From assembly GCA_022606425.2 (NCBI GenBank), contig JAHDVF020000016.1, positions 2,200,501 to 2,264,500 on the forward strand: a stretch of DNA of 64,000 nt, written 5' to 3'. This document shows, in pieces, positions 40,975 through 51,863 of this stretch (position 1 is its first letter; each line of letters opens with the position of its first letter). The DNA is from Lepidostoma basale. Its lineage: Eukaryota; Arthropoda; Insecta; Trichoptera; Lepidostomatidae. The position numbers and the translations under genes are program-made. Below the pieces are notes generated by a model that worked only from the letters and a program-made list of their open reading frames with translations, was not told the DNA's origin and ran no database searches.

Positions 40975-41095
40975 AGAGATATCTCAGAAATCTTTTCTCC
41001 AACCCCAAAGTAGACGAACCCCGGGCAGACCACCAAAGAGATGGATCGACAGCTGGGAGTCGACCTTGCAGGAAGCCAAATTTCTCTTAAGATAC
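40975..41095 (+). mobile_element. RTE-like LINE scrap
   Basis: RRTPGRPPKRWIDSWESTLQ is readable, the block also seen in the 26.9-kb fragment. Confidence 0.5.
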
Positions 41096-41109
41096 AGGCT
41101 ACAGGTTGT

Positions 41110-41340
41110 TTTACCTACTGGCCGCTAGAACCAACGTGCCTCTGGTGACACCGGTGGGAAGAGCAATTAGTATGGTGAACAGGTTGGTTGTGCATGCTAG
41201 GAGATAAATCAGTCTGTGTTGACGCTGTCGGAAATAACCATCCGGACAGAAAGATGGATAGCCTAAATAATCCCCTGATAAGTCTGAAGAAATGGGTAAG
41301 TGTGCACCCATCTCTTCTTATCTGGAAACTATTGGTCCAT
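41110..41340 (-). mobile_element. LINE-J relative, second broken C-terminal copy
   Basis: IRRDGCTLTHFFRLIRGLF then a frameshift; 80-90% similar to 40480-40950 and in the same orientation, so a duplicated or independent copy. Confidence 0.6.
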
Positions 41341-41400
41341 TTAATGGCGTTCTTTGGGAAAGGCTTACGTTCAGCAGTGGATGACAGACTACTTATAAAA

Positions 41401-43379
41401 ACTCCACAAGTACCTAAATCAGGTGATATGAAGAAGCTATAAATAAAACGATTCATTTCATTCGCCGAAAACTGTTATATCATTCTCAATTTCAAAGAAG
41501 AAATTTCTCCACAAAAAAGTTCAAGCACTTTCTTATTTACAGTTGGCAATGCTGGTAAATAAAATAAACACAATCCTCCTCCAGCCAAGATTAATGGCTT
41601 CTTATGAGGGAGCGAAGTCCTGGAGGCAAGTCAAGTTATTTAAACGACGCACATAGGAGTATTTCTGCTTATTAGGGGGCCAAAATTATATTTTAGAATT
41701 TTTATTTGAAACATTCATATTTTTAAATTGACAGTAGATTTAACCTTTGCTGAAAATATTTTATGGAAAATTGTAATATGACATAAGAGTATATTATTCG
41801 AAAATATAAAAAAGTAGTGAACTCATAACGACGTCGAATCCCATGCTTCTTCACCAGAGCTTCATTCAGTTGTTTCATGAACAAACTCCTCCCTAGACAA
41901 CTCGAAAAATAAGTTTATCTTGAAATAAGATGGTTTTGCAATAGTATGATTCATTAACCCTAAAAAAACGTTGATTATACAGGAACTCGCGGTCAACTTT
42001 GATGCATTTAATAATAGTGCAAACGCTCTTTTTTCAGTTACAATCGATAAAACCACGGAGACATACCCAAAAGTACAACATAAACCATTTTGAATACAAA
42101 AAACCAAGAATTATTTACAAAAATAATGAACATGACTTTCAACAAACTAAAATATACGTTATTATCAAAATATTTCAATGAAACTTGTGAGTATATTTGT
42201 ACCCTTGCCTGTTATAACCGAATCCATCACAAAATTTTCCATCACAAAATATTCACTTTTTAAATCTCTGATTTTTCGACAGTCTAATTTAAACAGACAC
42301 ACTCCAGCCCAAGCTTTGTATTGGATGACGGAAAGGTTTGCTCATTGTTGGTGTCTATTCAATATTCCCAAAATCTATTTTTTCTTATCGGGGATAAATT
42401 TTACGAATTCGATTTATGGCCGTCTAATTACAGGAAATACCCCTCAGTACGACGTTTATATAAAACATGCGGACTATTACGATACGCCTTTCTCCAAACG
42501 ATTCGTATCTTATTGAAACGACGAATATTCCGATAAATGTAAATATTATGCAATATTTATTATGTACGTATCATTTGAATATCTCTCAATATTTAAGGTT
42601 GATGTATGTAAAATTTATTTTTGTATACTCAGGTGAATAAAAATATAAAATATTTTTTTTATGTGAAAAATAAAGAAATGAGCAACGTGAAGAGTCGGAA
42701 AAGTGTGTGCATAATTGAGGGTATTATTTGCAAACCTGGCAAACTCCATCATTAAATGTTTTGACTAAATCGCAAAAAACTGATACGCTAATAAAATACG
42801 CTTTTTTACGATACTTATTTTTTTCATCTCAACCAGTTAGTATTTTAAAAGTAATCAGTCATGAAATAATCATCATTATGTTGATAATTAAAGTAAAATA
42901 ATGAATTTCATTTTGGAGTTTGCCAGCTTTGCAACACTCAAGTGGAGGTTGTCATGTTTGCAAGAAACCCTATATTTTAATAGCAAAATTCTTCAGAATG
43001 AAGCCGAATTTGAAACTAAAAATCAATAAAAATTGTGTGCAAATGTATTATGAATAAGACCCAATTCATATCTCACTTTTGATTGTTGGTGGAGTTTGCC
43101 GGGTTTGCAAATAGTAACCTCAATTGTGATATCATTAAAACCGTGTTATAAATTTTAACAATTAATAATGTTGAAGTATCATAGTGTTTCGGCCAAAACA
43201 ATGGGCTATTTAATAAAAAAAAAATTTCAAGTGTAGCTTATTAGTCTGTTTTCACATCATGATCAGATATATGACTATGAATAAACAGTTACGAATATGT
43301 TACAAACAAAATAATAAAAGTATCATTAAGTTGATGGAATGTGGAAGTGTAAGTAGCTTAAAGAAATTGATAAAGTAAT
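41401..43379. other. Mostly unassigned stretch
   Basis: The longest frame (42178-42516, 112 codons) has no recognised motif. A sequence resembling an acceptor (CTCTTTTTTCAG at 42026-42037) precedes an open block to about 42186 with GTGAGT after it, but every frame hits a stop at or before its end. A direct repeat concerning AGTTTGCCAGC/AGTTTGCCGGG lies at 42920 and 43090. No mobile element edge was seen. Confidence 0.3.
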
Positions 43380-43515
43380 TAAGATGATGGAAGTGGAAGA
43401 AAAAACGCTTAAAAAATTGTTTTAAATCTCTTAGACGCGTGTGTGGAAAATCTGTGTGGCGGTTCATTATATCTGCCTACCCCTTCAGAAGACGGTGTGA
43501 TGGTTAGTTCTCTTT
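43380..43515 (+). mobile_element. TTAG-LINE 3' scrap
   Basis: RRVCGKSVWRFIISAYPFRR-like residues and CTTCAGAAGACGGTGTGATG then GTTAG. About 130 bases. Confidence 0.5.
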
Positions 43516-43839
43516 CCCTTTGCCATTTCCCATCATCTGGGGTCAGCCCTCCTCGTACGAAAACACCAAACTTTTCTATTTTGACTCATTTCCACTGTCA
43601 GGTTCTCAGATTAGTTAGTATTTTTATTTATTTAAAATGAACTTCCGTCAAAAGATTTAATTAAAATTTCTGATCTTAAAGTTCTACAATTATTTTACAA
43701 AAGTTCGACATTGTAATCACAAACATTACAGATTTATAATTCCAGATCGTTTGCAATAACATTATAAGAATTTATAAGAGAAGCATAAAAAGAATTAAAC
43801 TTAAGAATTAGAAAGAATCAAAACATTGATAGTAAGGCA

Positions 43840-43990
43840 ACTCATACTAACACGAAATATGTCGACCTCCGAGGCGACCCGATAAAGCCATAAGATTGCC
43901 CTACCCACAGGCGTAACCATTGGCAACAATCTGTGTTGTCTTTGACGAAGGTAATTATAGATGGTTTTACGAAACATCAATCTGAAAGAT
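43840..43990 (-). mobile_element. LINE-J relative, C-terminal scrap
   Basis: Minus strand: YNYLRQRQHRLLP then TPVGRAI, matching the LINE-J segment NYLRQRRHQ...MPVGRAI. Confidence 0.55.
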
Positions 43991-44369
43991 AACTTCTTTA
44001 ATTTAATTGTATCTCAATATAGACGAAGATGCAAACCGGAAACTGAATATGGTTGATCAAGGTGTTTACAGGACTTACGACCTGTCATTGGTTGGGTTAA
44101 GCGCACGCTTTATGTAATTACAACATTCCCCATTCCACCTATTTTCTTTATGACCATGTAAGACAATTTTTTGGAGGTTGTATATATGCTACAAATCTAT
44201 ACTTATCTTCACATATCAGTTTCAATACGCCATCTATGTAGATTTGATTACATATGGTAATCTTTTTAAGATTAATCTATATAATCCACACACAAACGCC
44301 ATCTATGGAGATAAATTTTTAGCATTTAGCAAACTACTTTATTTTTAGCATTTAGCAAACTACTTTATT

Positions 44370-44968
44370 TCAACAGTTACCAGTGATAATAACACCCGAG
44401 AAGAAATTGACAGAAGGATAATGGCAGCAAACCGATGTTACTACGCTCTCCAAAAACAGTTAAGATCCAAATTACTGCGAAGAACCACAAAAACACTATT
44501 GTACAAGACCCTGATCAAACCAGTCCTCACATATGCCTCTGAAACCGGGGTGATGACAAAATACACTGAAAGGTCCATCGCAGCATTTGAAAGAAGGGTT
44601 CTTAGGACAATATATGGCCCAGTGAGAGACCACAATGGTTGGCGTCGTCGATATAACCGAGAGCTATATGATATCTATAAAGAGCCCGATGTGATCAGAT
44701 CCATCAAAGTAGGGCGCTTGAGATGGGCTGGTCACATAATCAGAATGGACGACGACAACCCTACAAAACGCCTCACGCTCTCAGTACCACAGGGACGTAG
44801 AAGACCAGGAAGGCCCAAAATGCGATGGATGGACAGTGTCAACACGGATGCATCGGTGTTGCAAGTGAGAAATTGGAGAATAAGGGCATCAAACAGACAA
44901 GAATGGAGGAAGCTCCTGGATTCAGCCAAGGCCCACCCAGGGCGGTCGAGCTTAGGATGATGATGATG
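44370..44968 (+). mobile_element. GAT-tailed LINE, 5'-truncated, 13-bp target duplication
   Basis: AAACTACTTTATT flanks it (44357-44369 and 44969-44981). An open frame of 179 codons (44421-44960) reads MAANRCYYALQKQLRSKLLR, TLIKPVLTYASETGVM and RLRWAGHIIRMDDDNPTKRL, the C-terminal half of a RTE-like ORF2, followed by GGATGATGATGATG. No catalytic RT motif remains. Confidence 0.8.
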
Positions 44969-45049
44969 AAACTACTTTATTAACACAATGTGAAGGCCAT
45001 CGCCATTAGCGCATTGTTTAGAAGCCGCCTGGAGATATCACTCCTATCT

Positions 45050-46065
45050 AAATACTCTCTGAGTATTTCAAAACATGGCACCTCACCCCGAATCCATCAA
45101 AGTCAGCCTCAATTGCGTTTCACCTCAACAACCGGGAAGCTAAGAGGAACTTGAAGGTTGAAATGTGCGGTCACACTATTCCTCCTGAGCCTGCTCCCAA
45201 ATATTTGGGCGTCAAGCTGGACCGAGCGCTGACATTTAGAAGCCATATTGAAGCCACAAAAGGAAAGGTAAAAACCCGGAACAATATTATTTCAAAACTA
45301 GCCGGTACTACATGGGGTAGTGACGCCAGGACCTTGAGGACTTTGGCAATGGCTCTAGTGTACAGTGCGGCGGAATACTGTGCACCTGTCTGGGCTCGCA
45401 GTGACCACTGCGGGAAGCTGGACGTGGAGCTCAACAAATCAATGCGCACCATCACAGGAACCGTTAGGTCTACACCAGTCCAGTGGCTCCCAGTCCTGTC
45501 TAATATCACTCCTCCACCTCTGCGTAGATCCCTGGCATCAATCAAGATGGTTGATAGAAGGGTAGCAACCCGCTTCTTCCTGCTAACAAGGACATATTCC
45601 AACACCCTGATAAGCGTCTCAAGTCTAGAAACCCCATCTGGACGGTTGATGATCGCTGTAGGGATGTTGAGGCAAATTGGAAGTCTATATGGGAGGAGCA
45701 CGCCGTGAAAAATCACCAACTAGTTGCTGTACCACACCAGGAGGCGCCAGGTTTCAGTCTCCCAAGGGGGCTGTGGACGACCCTAAATAGGATCCGAACA
45801 GAGCAGGGACGGTGCGGCTTCCTCATGCATAGATGGGGACTTGCTCCATCTCCTGGATGTGACTGCGGGGCGGAGAGCCAGACTATCCGGCACATTGTGG
45901 AGGATTGCCCCACCAGAAGATACCCTCCTGGCCTTGATGACCTTCACAGAGCCACGCCAGGAGCAGTGAAGTGGATGGAGGGTCTGGATCTTCGCCTGTG
46001 ACGCGGCCCAATGGCCCAGAAAAAAAAAAAAAAAAACTTGCCGCCATACGCAAAGTAAAGTAAGT
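45050..46065 (+). mobile_element. Poly(A)-tailed LINE, 5'-truncated, 10-bp target duplication
   Basis: ACTCCTATCT flanks it (45040-45049 and 46066-46075). Frame 1 (45151-45708) gives PKYLGVKLDRALTFRSHIEA and AEYCAPVWARSDHCGKLDVE. After a one-base frame change, frame 2 (45705-46001) gives SLPRGLWTTLNRIRTEQGRC and CDCGAESQTIRHIVEDCP, a C-terminal zinc-knuckle-like block (C-x-C...H-x4-C) of Jockey/CR1-type LINEs. A run of about 17 A starts at 46021, followed by a short A-rich end. No RT catalytic domain remains. Confidence 0.8.
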
Positions 46066-46254
46066 ACTCCTATCTATATGCCAAAGAATTGACCAGAATG
46101 ATTACAAATATTTTTTGTGAATGTATACTTATACTTGTACACGAATCCTGGATTTCACCCATGGTGGGTGATTAATTCATGAAATTTAATTGTACAAGTA
46201 AAGGGATTCGTGTACAAGTATTAGTATACATTCACAAAAAATATTGATAACTTC

Positions 46255-46385
46255 TTTCTTAATATTCTACTTTCATCCTTCTTCTTACAGTACCATGTTT
46301 CACTTTCATACACGTGAGAACACCTTTGTGCAATTCCAGTTTTGCTTTTATGGATTTGCTTTTGTTTGTGATAAAATATCATATA
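46255..46385 (-). mobile_element. TTAG-LINE thumb-region scrap
   Basis: Complement of CTACTTTCATCCTTCTTCTT ... matches the region upstream of the RSLRRMC block in the copy at 61.7 kb. Short and broken. Confidence 0.4.
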
Positions 46386-47039
46386 CGAGTACCTTAAATC
46401 GTTACATCATGTATTCTATATATTTCTTGCTGGTTATATACGGATTCTATTTGTATTTCACACAAGATTTGAGACTCTAAAGATCTGAAAAAGGATTTTA
46501 TACACAAGACTCTCATAGAAATGTAGTTTTGAATAAAAAAAAACCTTCTATTATACTCGGAATCCAAATTCGTCCTATTCACAACGAAGAAAGTTAACAT
46601 AAAAATATAAGCCAATATATAGATTCAAGGGATGTTCCTACCCTTTTAAAATGGCGAAAATAAGTATATCGAGAAATTTGTTAAACTTTCTATTTATTCG
46701 CTTCAATGGACACGTGATTTAGATTGTTAAAATCGTTACATGTTTTTTATTTTTTTTAATACTTGGGGATGTGGTGAGAGTTAAAAGGAGTGGGGGTTTC
46801 AGCGTTTATTGTCAATCACAAGTGATTATCAGTCAACTGAAGCGAAGAATCGCCAGAAGCTGCCTGACGTTGTAGCTTCGTAGCTTCATAGGTCGGCGGG
46901 AGGGAGTCCGAGATCCCTCGTGACGTAGACTTATTTCTATATATTACTACTGCTATAATTCAAAAAAATATTCTATGTAATATCATGGTTTCGGTCCACT
47001 CGTAATCGAATTATATCGAAATACACTTTGTTAAGGCAT
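46386..47039. other. Unassigned stretch
   Basis: A+T-rich except for 46780-46925, which is G+C-richer. No frame, splice pair or repeat supported. Confidence 0.3.
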
Positions 47040-47125
47040 AATGAATACTGCCTTAACACGGCGAAACATGTCATTCCTATAAAACATAGTAAAACTTCTG
47101 GAATACAGACGTTGTCATTCGTAAT
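47040..47125 (+). repeat. Hh-A half element
   Basis: CTGCCTTAACACGGCGAAAC then ATGTCATTCCTATAAAACAT; outer arm GTCATTCG. The core before stem II reads GAATAC, so it is degenerate. Confidence 0.5.
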
Positions 47126-47126
47126 A

Positions 47127-47433
47127 TTGTACTTTTACCGCAACCACCGTATTCCCCAGATCTGGCCCCCTGTGACATTTTCTTGTTCCCAAAACTGAAG
47201 AGGCCCATGAAAGGACGATTCTACGCTACGATTGAGGATATAAAAACGGCATAGAAGGAGGAGCTGAACAAGATCACAAATATTGATTTTTTGAAGTGCT
47301 TCGAGGATTGGAAAAAACGCTGGCACAAGTGTATAATATCTGGTGGGGATTATTTTGAAGGAGACAAAATAGATATTCATGAATAAATAAATATTTTTTG
47401 AAAATCACAAAATTACTTTTTGAATAGACCTCC
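47127..47433 (+). mobile_element. Mariner-type transposon, 3' end
   Basis: The frame gives YSPDLAPCDIFLFPKLKRPM (third catalytic Asp in APCD), an internal stop after IEDIKTA, then CFEDWKKRWHKCIISGGDYF and a stop. The terminus AAATTACTTTTTGAATAGAC ends CTCC/TA at 47433. The 5' two-thirds is missing. Confidence 0.7.
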
Positions 47434-48239
47434 TACATGTGAAGTTCATTTGTCACGGTTTATTTATTTATTTTATTTATTTATTATGGGTAACATATAG
47501 CGATATCAATAACATATTTATAATGAAACATTTAGAATAATTAAAATAAGGCCAATTACATGCTACAACAAATATAAAATAATAGTTTACAATTAACAAA
47601 TGATAGTGTGAAACGAGATTGAAGTTAAACTAAGACAAAATGAGGTATATATAAAATTTAAGAGTTGAAATGCTTATAGTACTGGAAATAAAAAGTAACA
47701 TCGTGGTCACATCCATGCCGAAATGTTGCTCGGATCATTTTCTTAAAATTTCGCTCGTTCAAATGAATCAATCGCCTATTTGAAAATTATTCTATCAAAT
47801 ATCATGGTTTCAGTCCACTCGTAATCGAATAATATCGAAATACACTTTGCTTAAATGCATAAAAAATACGTTTTTCATTTTGTTAGGAATGATCACATTA
47901 TTTAACCAAAGTGGAAAAATCGGTTTGAATAAAAAAGTCATATCCGTAATGCAAGTACTGCGAACTACATAAATAAGAAATGCGAATGGAAATTGAGTTC
48001 CATCGGTACCCCGCCCTCGCGAGGGCGGGAAAACGCGCGATTCTAGGGAGACAGCGGAATCGAATTGGAATATCGAATGTGTTGAGAGCCTAGAGACAAA
48101 GCTCTCACGTTATATCTCGAGAATTTTCCCCTCACGCTTAAATACCAAGAGGCGCAAAGCAAGGTAGAGTTCTTTAATTTCGGGGAGGATATTTGCAATT
48201 GTGTGAGTGACAGCGCGTTTACAAAAAAAAAAAACAAAT
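47434..48239. other. Unassigned stretch with a perfect G+C palindrome
   Basis: CCGCCCTCGCGAGGGCGG at about 48011-48028 is a perfect 18-base palindrome in an otherwise A+T-rich stretch. The segment ATATCATGGTTTCAGTCCAC (about 47797) repeats one at about 46980. Nothing else is recognised. Confidence 0.35.
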
Positions 48240-48605
48240 GTCAAATGCAAGTATTAGAAGTGAATGCGGAGCGAATGAAAGTGTTATGAACAAAATAATG
48301 AAAGGGTCATTAAGATGGTTTGGAAAGAATCAGTGAAGACAGAATGGTGGAGAAGGTATAATGTAAACGACGTGAACGGAGCTAGAAATAGAAGAAGACC
48401 GAAGAAAACGTGGCACGATCATATCAATCAAATATTAAATGTCACGTGAGAAGTCGGTGAAATCGACGTGCGTTCATGACAAGATGTATGAATGTAGAGG
48501 AAAGGAGAGAAGTATTATATGTCAGGACAGAACAGTGTGGCGATTCATTATTTCTGCCTACCCTTCCGGAGAGACAGCGTGATGGTAAGTTAGTTGGCTA
48601 ACATT
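48240..48605 (+). mobile_element. TTAG-LINE copy, degraded
   Basis: RSECGANESVMNKIMKGSLR-like residues, then HDHINQI and FMTRCMNVEERREV with frame breaks. Ends AGAGACAGCGTGATGGTAAG and TTAG. Confidence 0.6.
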
Positions 48606-48850
48606 TTGTTTCGCATTGTAAGGGCATTCTCAAACTAAATTCATACAATGGTTTAGTTTGAGAATGCCCTCGCTAGGTGAAGGATATTTGTTTCGAGTAT
48701 TTATTTTATTTTTTTCTCGGAAAAACCGTTAAATCAGTGGTTCCCAAAGTGGCTTTATATCGACCCCCAGTAAAAAAAATTGGGGGTGCATGGGATGTAA
48801 ATGGGGGTCCACGAGATGGTTCAACTAAAATGGAGCCGAATATTGAAATT
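48606..48850. repeat. Hh-A-like inverted arms and a hAT-like terminus
   Basis: GTTTCGCATTGTAAGGGCAT and GAGAATGCCCTCGCTAGGTG form an imperfect pair. CAGTGGTTCCCAAAGTGG at about 48735 resembles the end of hAT elements; no matching right end was found. Confidence 0.4.
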
Positions 48851-49079
48851 TTGATATCATAGCATCAGGCTCATCCCACTTATTAAAGCATTGATTTGTT
48901 TGTGTTTTTATTTTATGTAAAAATGTTGGATTTGCGTTTCGTTTTAATTAATGATTGTATGGCTAAATAGTATCATATAATACATTGTTTTGGCCCTAAC
49001 ACTATGATACTTCAACATTATTAACTGTTAAATTCACAATACTGTTATAATGTGACCATTTTTTCATATACACTTTTTG

Positions 49080-49150
49080 ACAATGTCGCGACAGCTGTTT
49101 CATCAGCTGATTCAACAGCTGTTGCGGCAAAAAGTGTATAATACAACATT
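49080..49150. repeat. Short hairpin related to the hammerhead repeats
   Basis: GTCGCGACAGCTGTTTCATC and ATTCAACAGCTGTTGCGGCA pair closely, but stem II has been lost. A piece of the same hairpin lies at 17788-17820 between two LINE copies. Confidence 0.5.
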
Positions 49151-49624
49151 GTGATATTATACAAAATGTCTTTATTATTATATATTAAGTGTGCTTCCAC
49201 TCGTGTCATTTTTTTTCGTTTTCATTATTTAAAATAAACTTCTACCAATAAATTTCAATTTAAAATATTAATTATTCTACTGTGAATTTATAAATAGTTT
49301 TTTCCGATTTCAAAATGTGTAGTCATTATACAGCGCCGTGAGTCCCGGGCCTTTCTTAAGCATGATAGTTTGTATTAAATATTTGCCGTATGTGTTGTTT
49401 AATACTCACGTAATGTACGTATTTCGTATAACCAGAACCAAGTTGTTATAAAACGGCTTAGTGCCAAGCGAGCTGTCACGTGTGACGATATTGTCTTACT
49501 TCTCCTGTTATTCCTGTGGCCCGGTTGTATTTACTGTGGATAATGATGTTACGTATAAACAACTCTACAGGGTGGGCGACAATAATATGAAAAGTATCAT
49601 TTTTTTATTTTATGTATCAATCCT

Positions 49625-50130
49625 AAGGATTCATCATCAGCCGTCTGTCATCCACTGCTGAATGTAGGCTTCTTCCAAAGCACGCCACCGCCCCTATCCA
49701 TTGCCGCTTCCATCCATTCATAACCAGCAATCCTCTTCAGATCGTCGGTTCAGCGGGCAGGGGGAAGTCCAACTCTGCGGAATCCTGTACGCGGACTCCA
49801 CTCCAGAACCCGTCTCCCCCATCGGCCGTCGGTTCTCCGACAGACATGGCCAGCCCATCGCCACTTCAGCCCGCCAATCCTCTGAGCACCCTCGGTCACC
49901 TTGGTTTGTTGTCGAATAAATTCATTTCTAAATCTGTTTCTCAAGGTTATTCCAAGCATGGCTCTTTCCATGGCGCGTTGGGCACCTTAAATATGTAGAC
50001 TAGACCTTTTTTCAGTGTCCACGTCTCGGCTCCGTACATCATGACTGGCAAGACGCACTTGGTTGAAGACTTTAGTCTTGAGGCATTGAGGTATTTTAGA
50101 GGTGAGAACATGGCGTAATTTTCCAAAGCC
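49625..50130 (-). mobile_element. GAT-tailed LINE, C-terminal fragment (second copy)
   Basis: The minus frame gives MERAMLGITLRNRFRNEFIR and GLKWRWAGHVCRRTDGRWGR, almost the same as 1748-2240. The tail is GATGATGA (complement ATTCATCATC at 49628). Confidence 0.7.
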
Positions 50131-50224
50131 CACCCAACCCAACGGAATTCTTTGGTCGTATTAGTTTATAACAAATTCTATAAACATCTTTGCTGGTTCC
50201 TGGGATGCTACTTAGGCCTTTTTA

Positions 50225-50360
50225 ATGTATTGAGATGGGCTGGACATGCACAGAGGATACCGAACTCACGGGTCCTCAAACGCATTATTACTGGACATCC
50301 GGGCGAAAGGAGAAGGGTGGGAAGACCATGGCAGAGGTGGGAGGATGAAGTAAAATAATA
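50225..50360 (+). mobile_element. RTE-like LINE scrap
   Basis: LRWAGHAQRIPNSRVLKRII and RRRVGRPWQRWEDEVK, the block found also at 21.3 kb on the other strand. Confidence 0.6.
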
Positions 50361-50649
50361 TGGCCGAGCCATAAAGTGCTGCCTCCGCTTACCCGAAGCT
50401 GTTATAAGCGTAGCGGCGTCTTTCGTCAGCTTCACTCGTGCACTCCCTAGGCCCGTCCCCAGTCCGTCGGGGACTTACGTTAAAAAAAAATAGTAATAAT
50501 AAATGTTTATTTTGCAACAAAAGCGGACCCAGGCCACATTTAAGCTCGCGACTCTCCCTCGATGTCCCGCCGTACACACATAGCAATACAACAGCAAAAG
50601 AAAATACACAATTAGTACATAAATATATTAGAAAAAAATAATATAAAAA

Positions 50650-51222
50650 TATAATGAATATTTTTGTGAATGTATACTTATACTAACTAACCATCACGCC
50701 GTCTCCCGAAAGGGTAGGCAGAAAGAATGAACTGTCACACTTTTACTGATGTGGCACTTCATCCTTCTCTTACTTATACTTGTATACGAAATTCTGGATT
50801 TTCACCAAAGGGTGGTCAATTCAAATTTAATTGTATCTCAATAGAGACGAAGACGCAAACTGAATATGGATGATCAAGGTGTTTACAGGACTTATGACCT
50901 GTCATTGGTTGGGTTAAGCGCACGCTTTATGTAATTACAACATTCCCCATTCCACCTTTGTTATGATCATGCATGACAAATTTTTATTGCATGATCATAA
51001 CAAAGTCCAAGTTATTGCATGATCATTCCAGTCCAGTTATTGCATGATCATAACAAAGACCAAAAATTTGTCATGCATGATCATAACAATGGTGGAATGG
51101 GGAATGTTGTAATTACATAAAGCGTGCGCTTAACCCAACCAATGACAGGTCATAAGTCCTGTAAACACCTTGATCATCCATATTCAGTTTGCGTCTTCGT
51201 CTCTATTGAGATACAATTAAAA
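50650..51222. repeat. F1 palindrome with internal 24-bp repeats
   Basis: From 50836 (AATTGTATCTCAATAGAGAC) to 51222 the sequence is one long near-perfect palindrome with arms of about 165 bases. The centre holds three copies of TTATTGCATGATCATAACAA-like units (50980-51060). The left terminal arm (50650-50677) is separated by a short LINE insertion. Confidence 0.75.
50678..50766 (-). mobile_element. Minimal TTAG-LINE insertion (about 89 bp) with target duplication
   Basis: TACTTATAC occurs immediately before (about 50669-50677) and after (about 50769-50777). Between them is only TAACTAACC plus the last 80 bases of the LINE. Confidence 0.65.
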
Positions 51223-51239
51223 AAAATATAATGCACAGC

Positions 51240-51460
51240 AGGAGGCACAGTTGGGAGGGAGGAGATAAAATGCAGGATGGGGGAAAGAAGGAAGGGAGGA
51301 CGCAGCACAACTTCTACAAAGAAGTAAAGAGGGATGCAGCACAACTTCTTCGGGTGCCGAACTGGTGGACGACTGCTGAGGACAAGGACTGCTGGAGGCG
51401 AAAGTTGATTTTTGGTCAAACTATAATTGGGGGGTACAGGGGGCGGTGGTTGTGAAAGGG
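51240..51460 (+). mobile_element. RTE-like LINE scrap
   Basis: DAAQLLRVPNWWTTAEDKDC is the C-terminal block found in the 21.2-kb fragment. Stops flank it. Confidence 0.45.
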
Positions 51461-51863
51461 TTGGGAACCTGTGGTGTAAACAAACTATTAAATTATTATA
51501 ATAGGAAATGGTTAATTTATGACATCCGCTATGTTTACGTATTTACGGGGAATAGTTTATATTTTCCTAGTCGTTTAATCGGATTTCCGATACAGCCTGG
51601 GAACTCGAACCTTGGGGAATTTCCTTGATGAGAATGATCCTACACGTAATAATGTATACACGTTTTAAACAAGGTCTGCGCGTGTTCTAAATCAAATACT
51701 ATTCAAGATTTCATGGTTATTCAAATCGTATATACCTGATTATACGAACTATTATAACTAAATATAATAATTAATACGAACGAAAACGTTTGTTTTCTAG
51801 AAGTTTTATTTTATTTTATAGGAATGACATGTTTCGCCTTGTATAAGCAAGGCGATAAATATA

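Larger units (their letters stand above)
44005..46245 (+). repeat. F1 repeat copy split by two LINE insertions
   Basis: F1 starts AATTGTATCTCAATATAGAC and continues to 44369; it resumes at 44969-45049 and again at 46066-46245, where it ends with its terminal hairpin (46108-46240). Removing both insertions restores a continuous F1 unit, including GCATTGTTTAGAAGCCGCCT and GAATTGACCAG. Confidence 0.8.

Noticed and set aside
42038..42186. Exon between CTCTTTTTTCAG and GTGAGT
   Set aside because: All three frames contain a stop at or before the supposed donor, and no homology is recognised.
42178..42516. 112-codon host gene
   Set aside because: No recognised domain and overlapping alternative frames of similar length; treated as unassigned.
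45171..45719. 182-codon minus-strand frame
   Set aside because: Antisense of the poly(A)-tailed LINE; the plus frame carries the conserved motifs.
46108..46240. Transcription terminator hairpin
   Set aside because: It is the terminal hairpin of F1, present in other copies, and rho-independent terminators do not apply here.
49080..49150. Functional hammerhead
   Set aside because: The CAGCTG blocks pair but stem II and the correct spacing between CTGATGA and GAAAC are missing.
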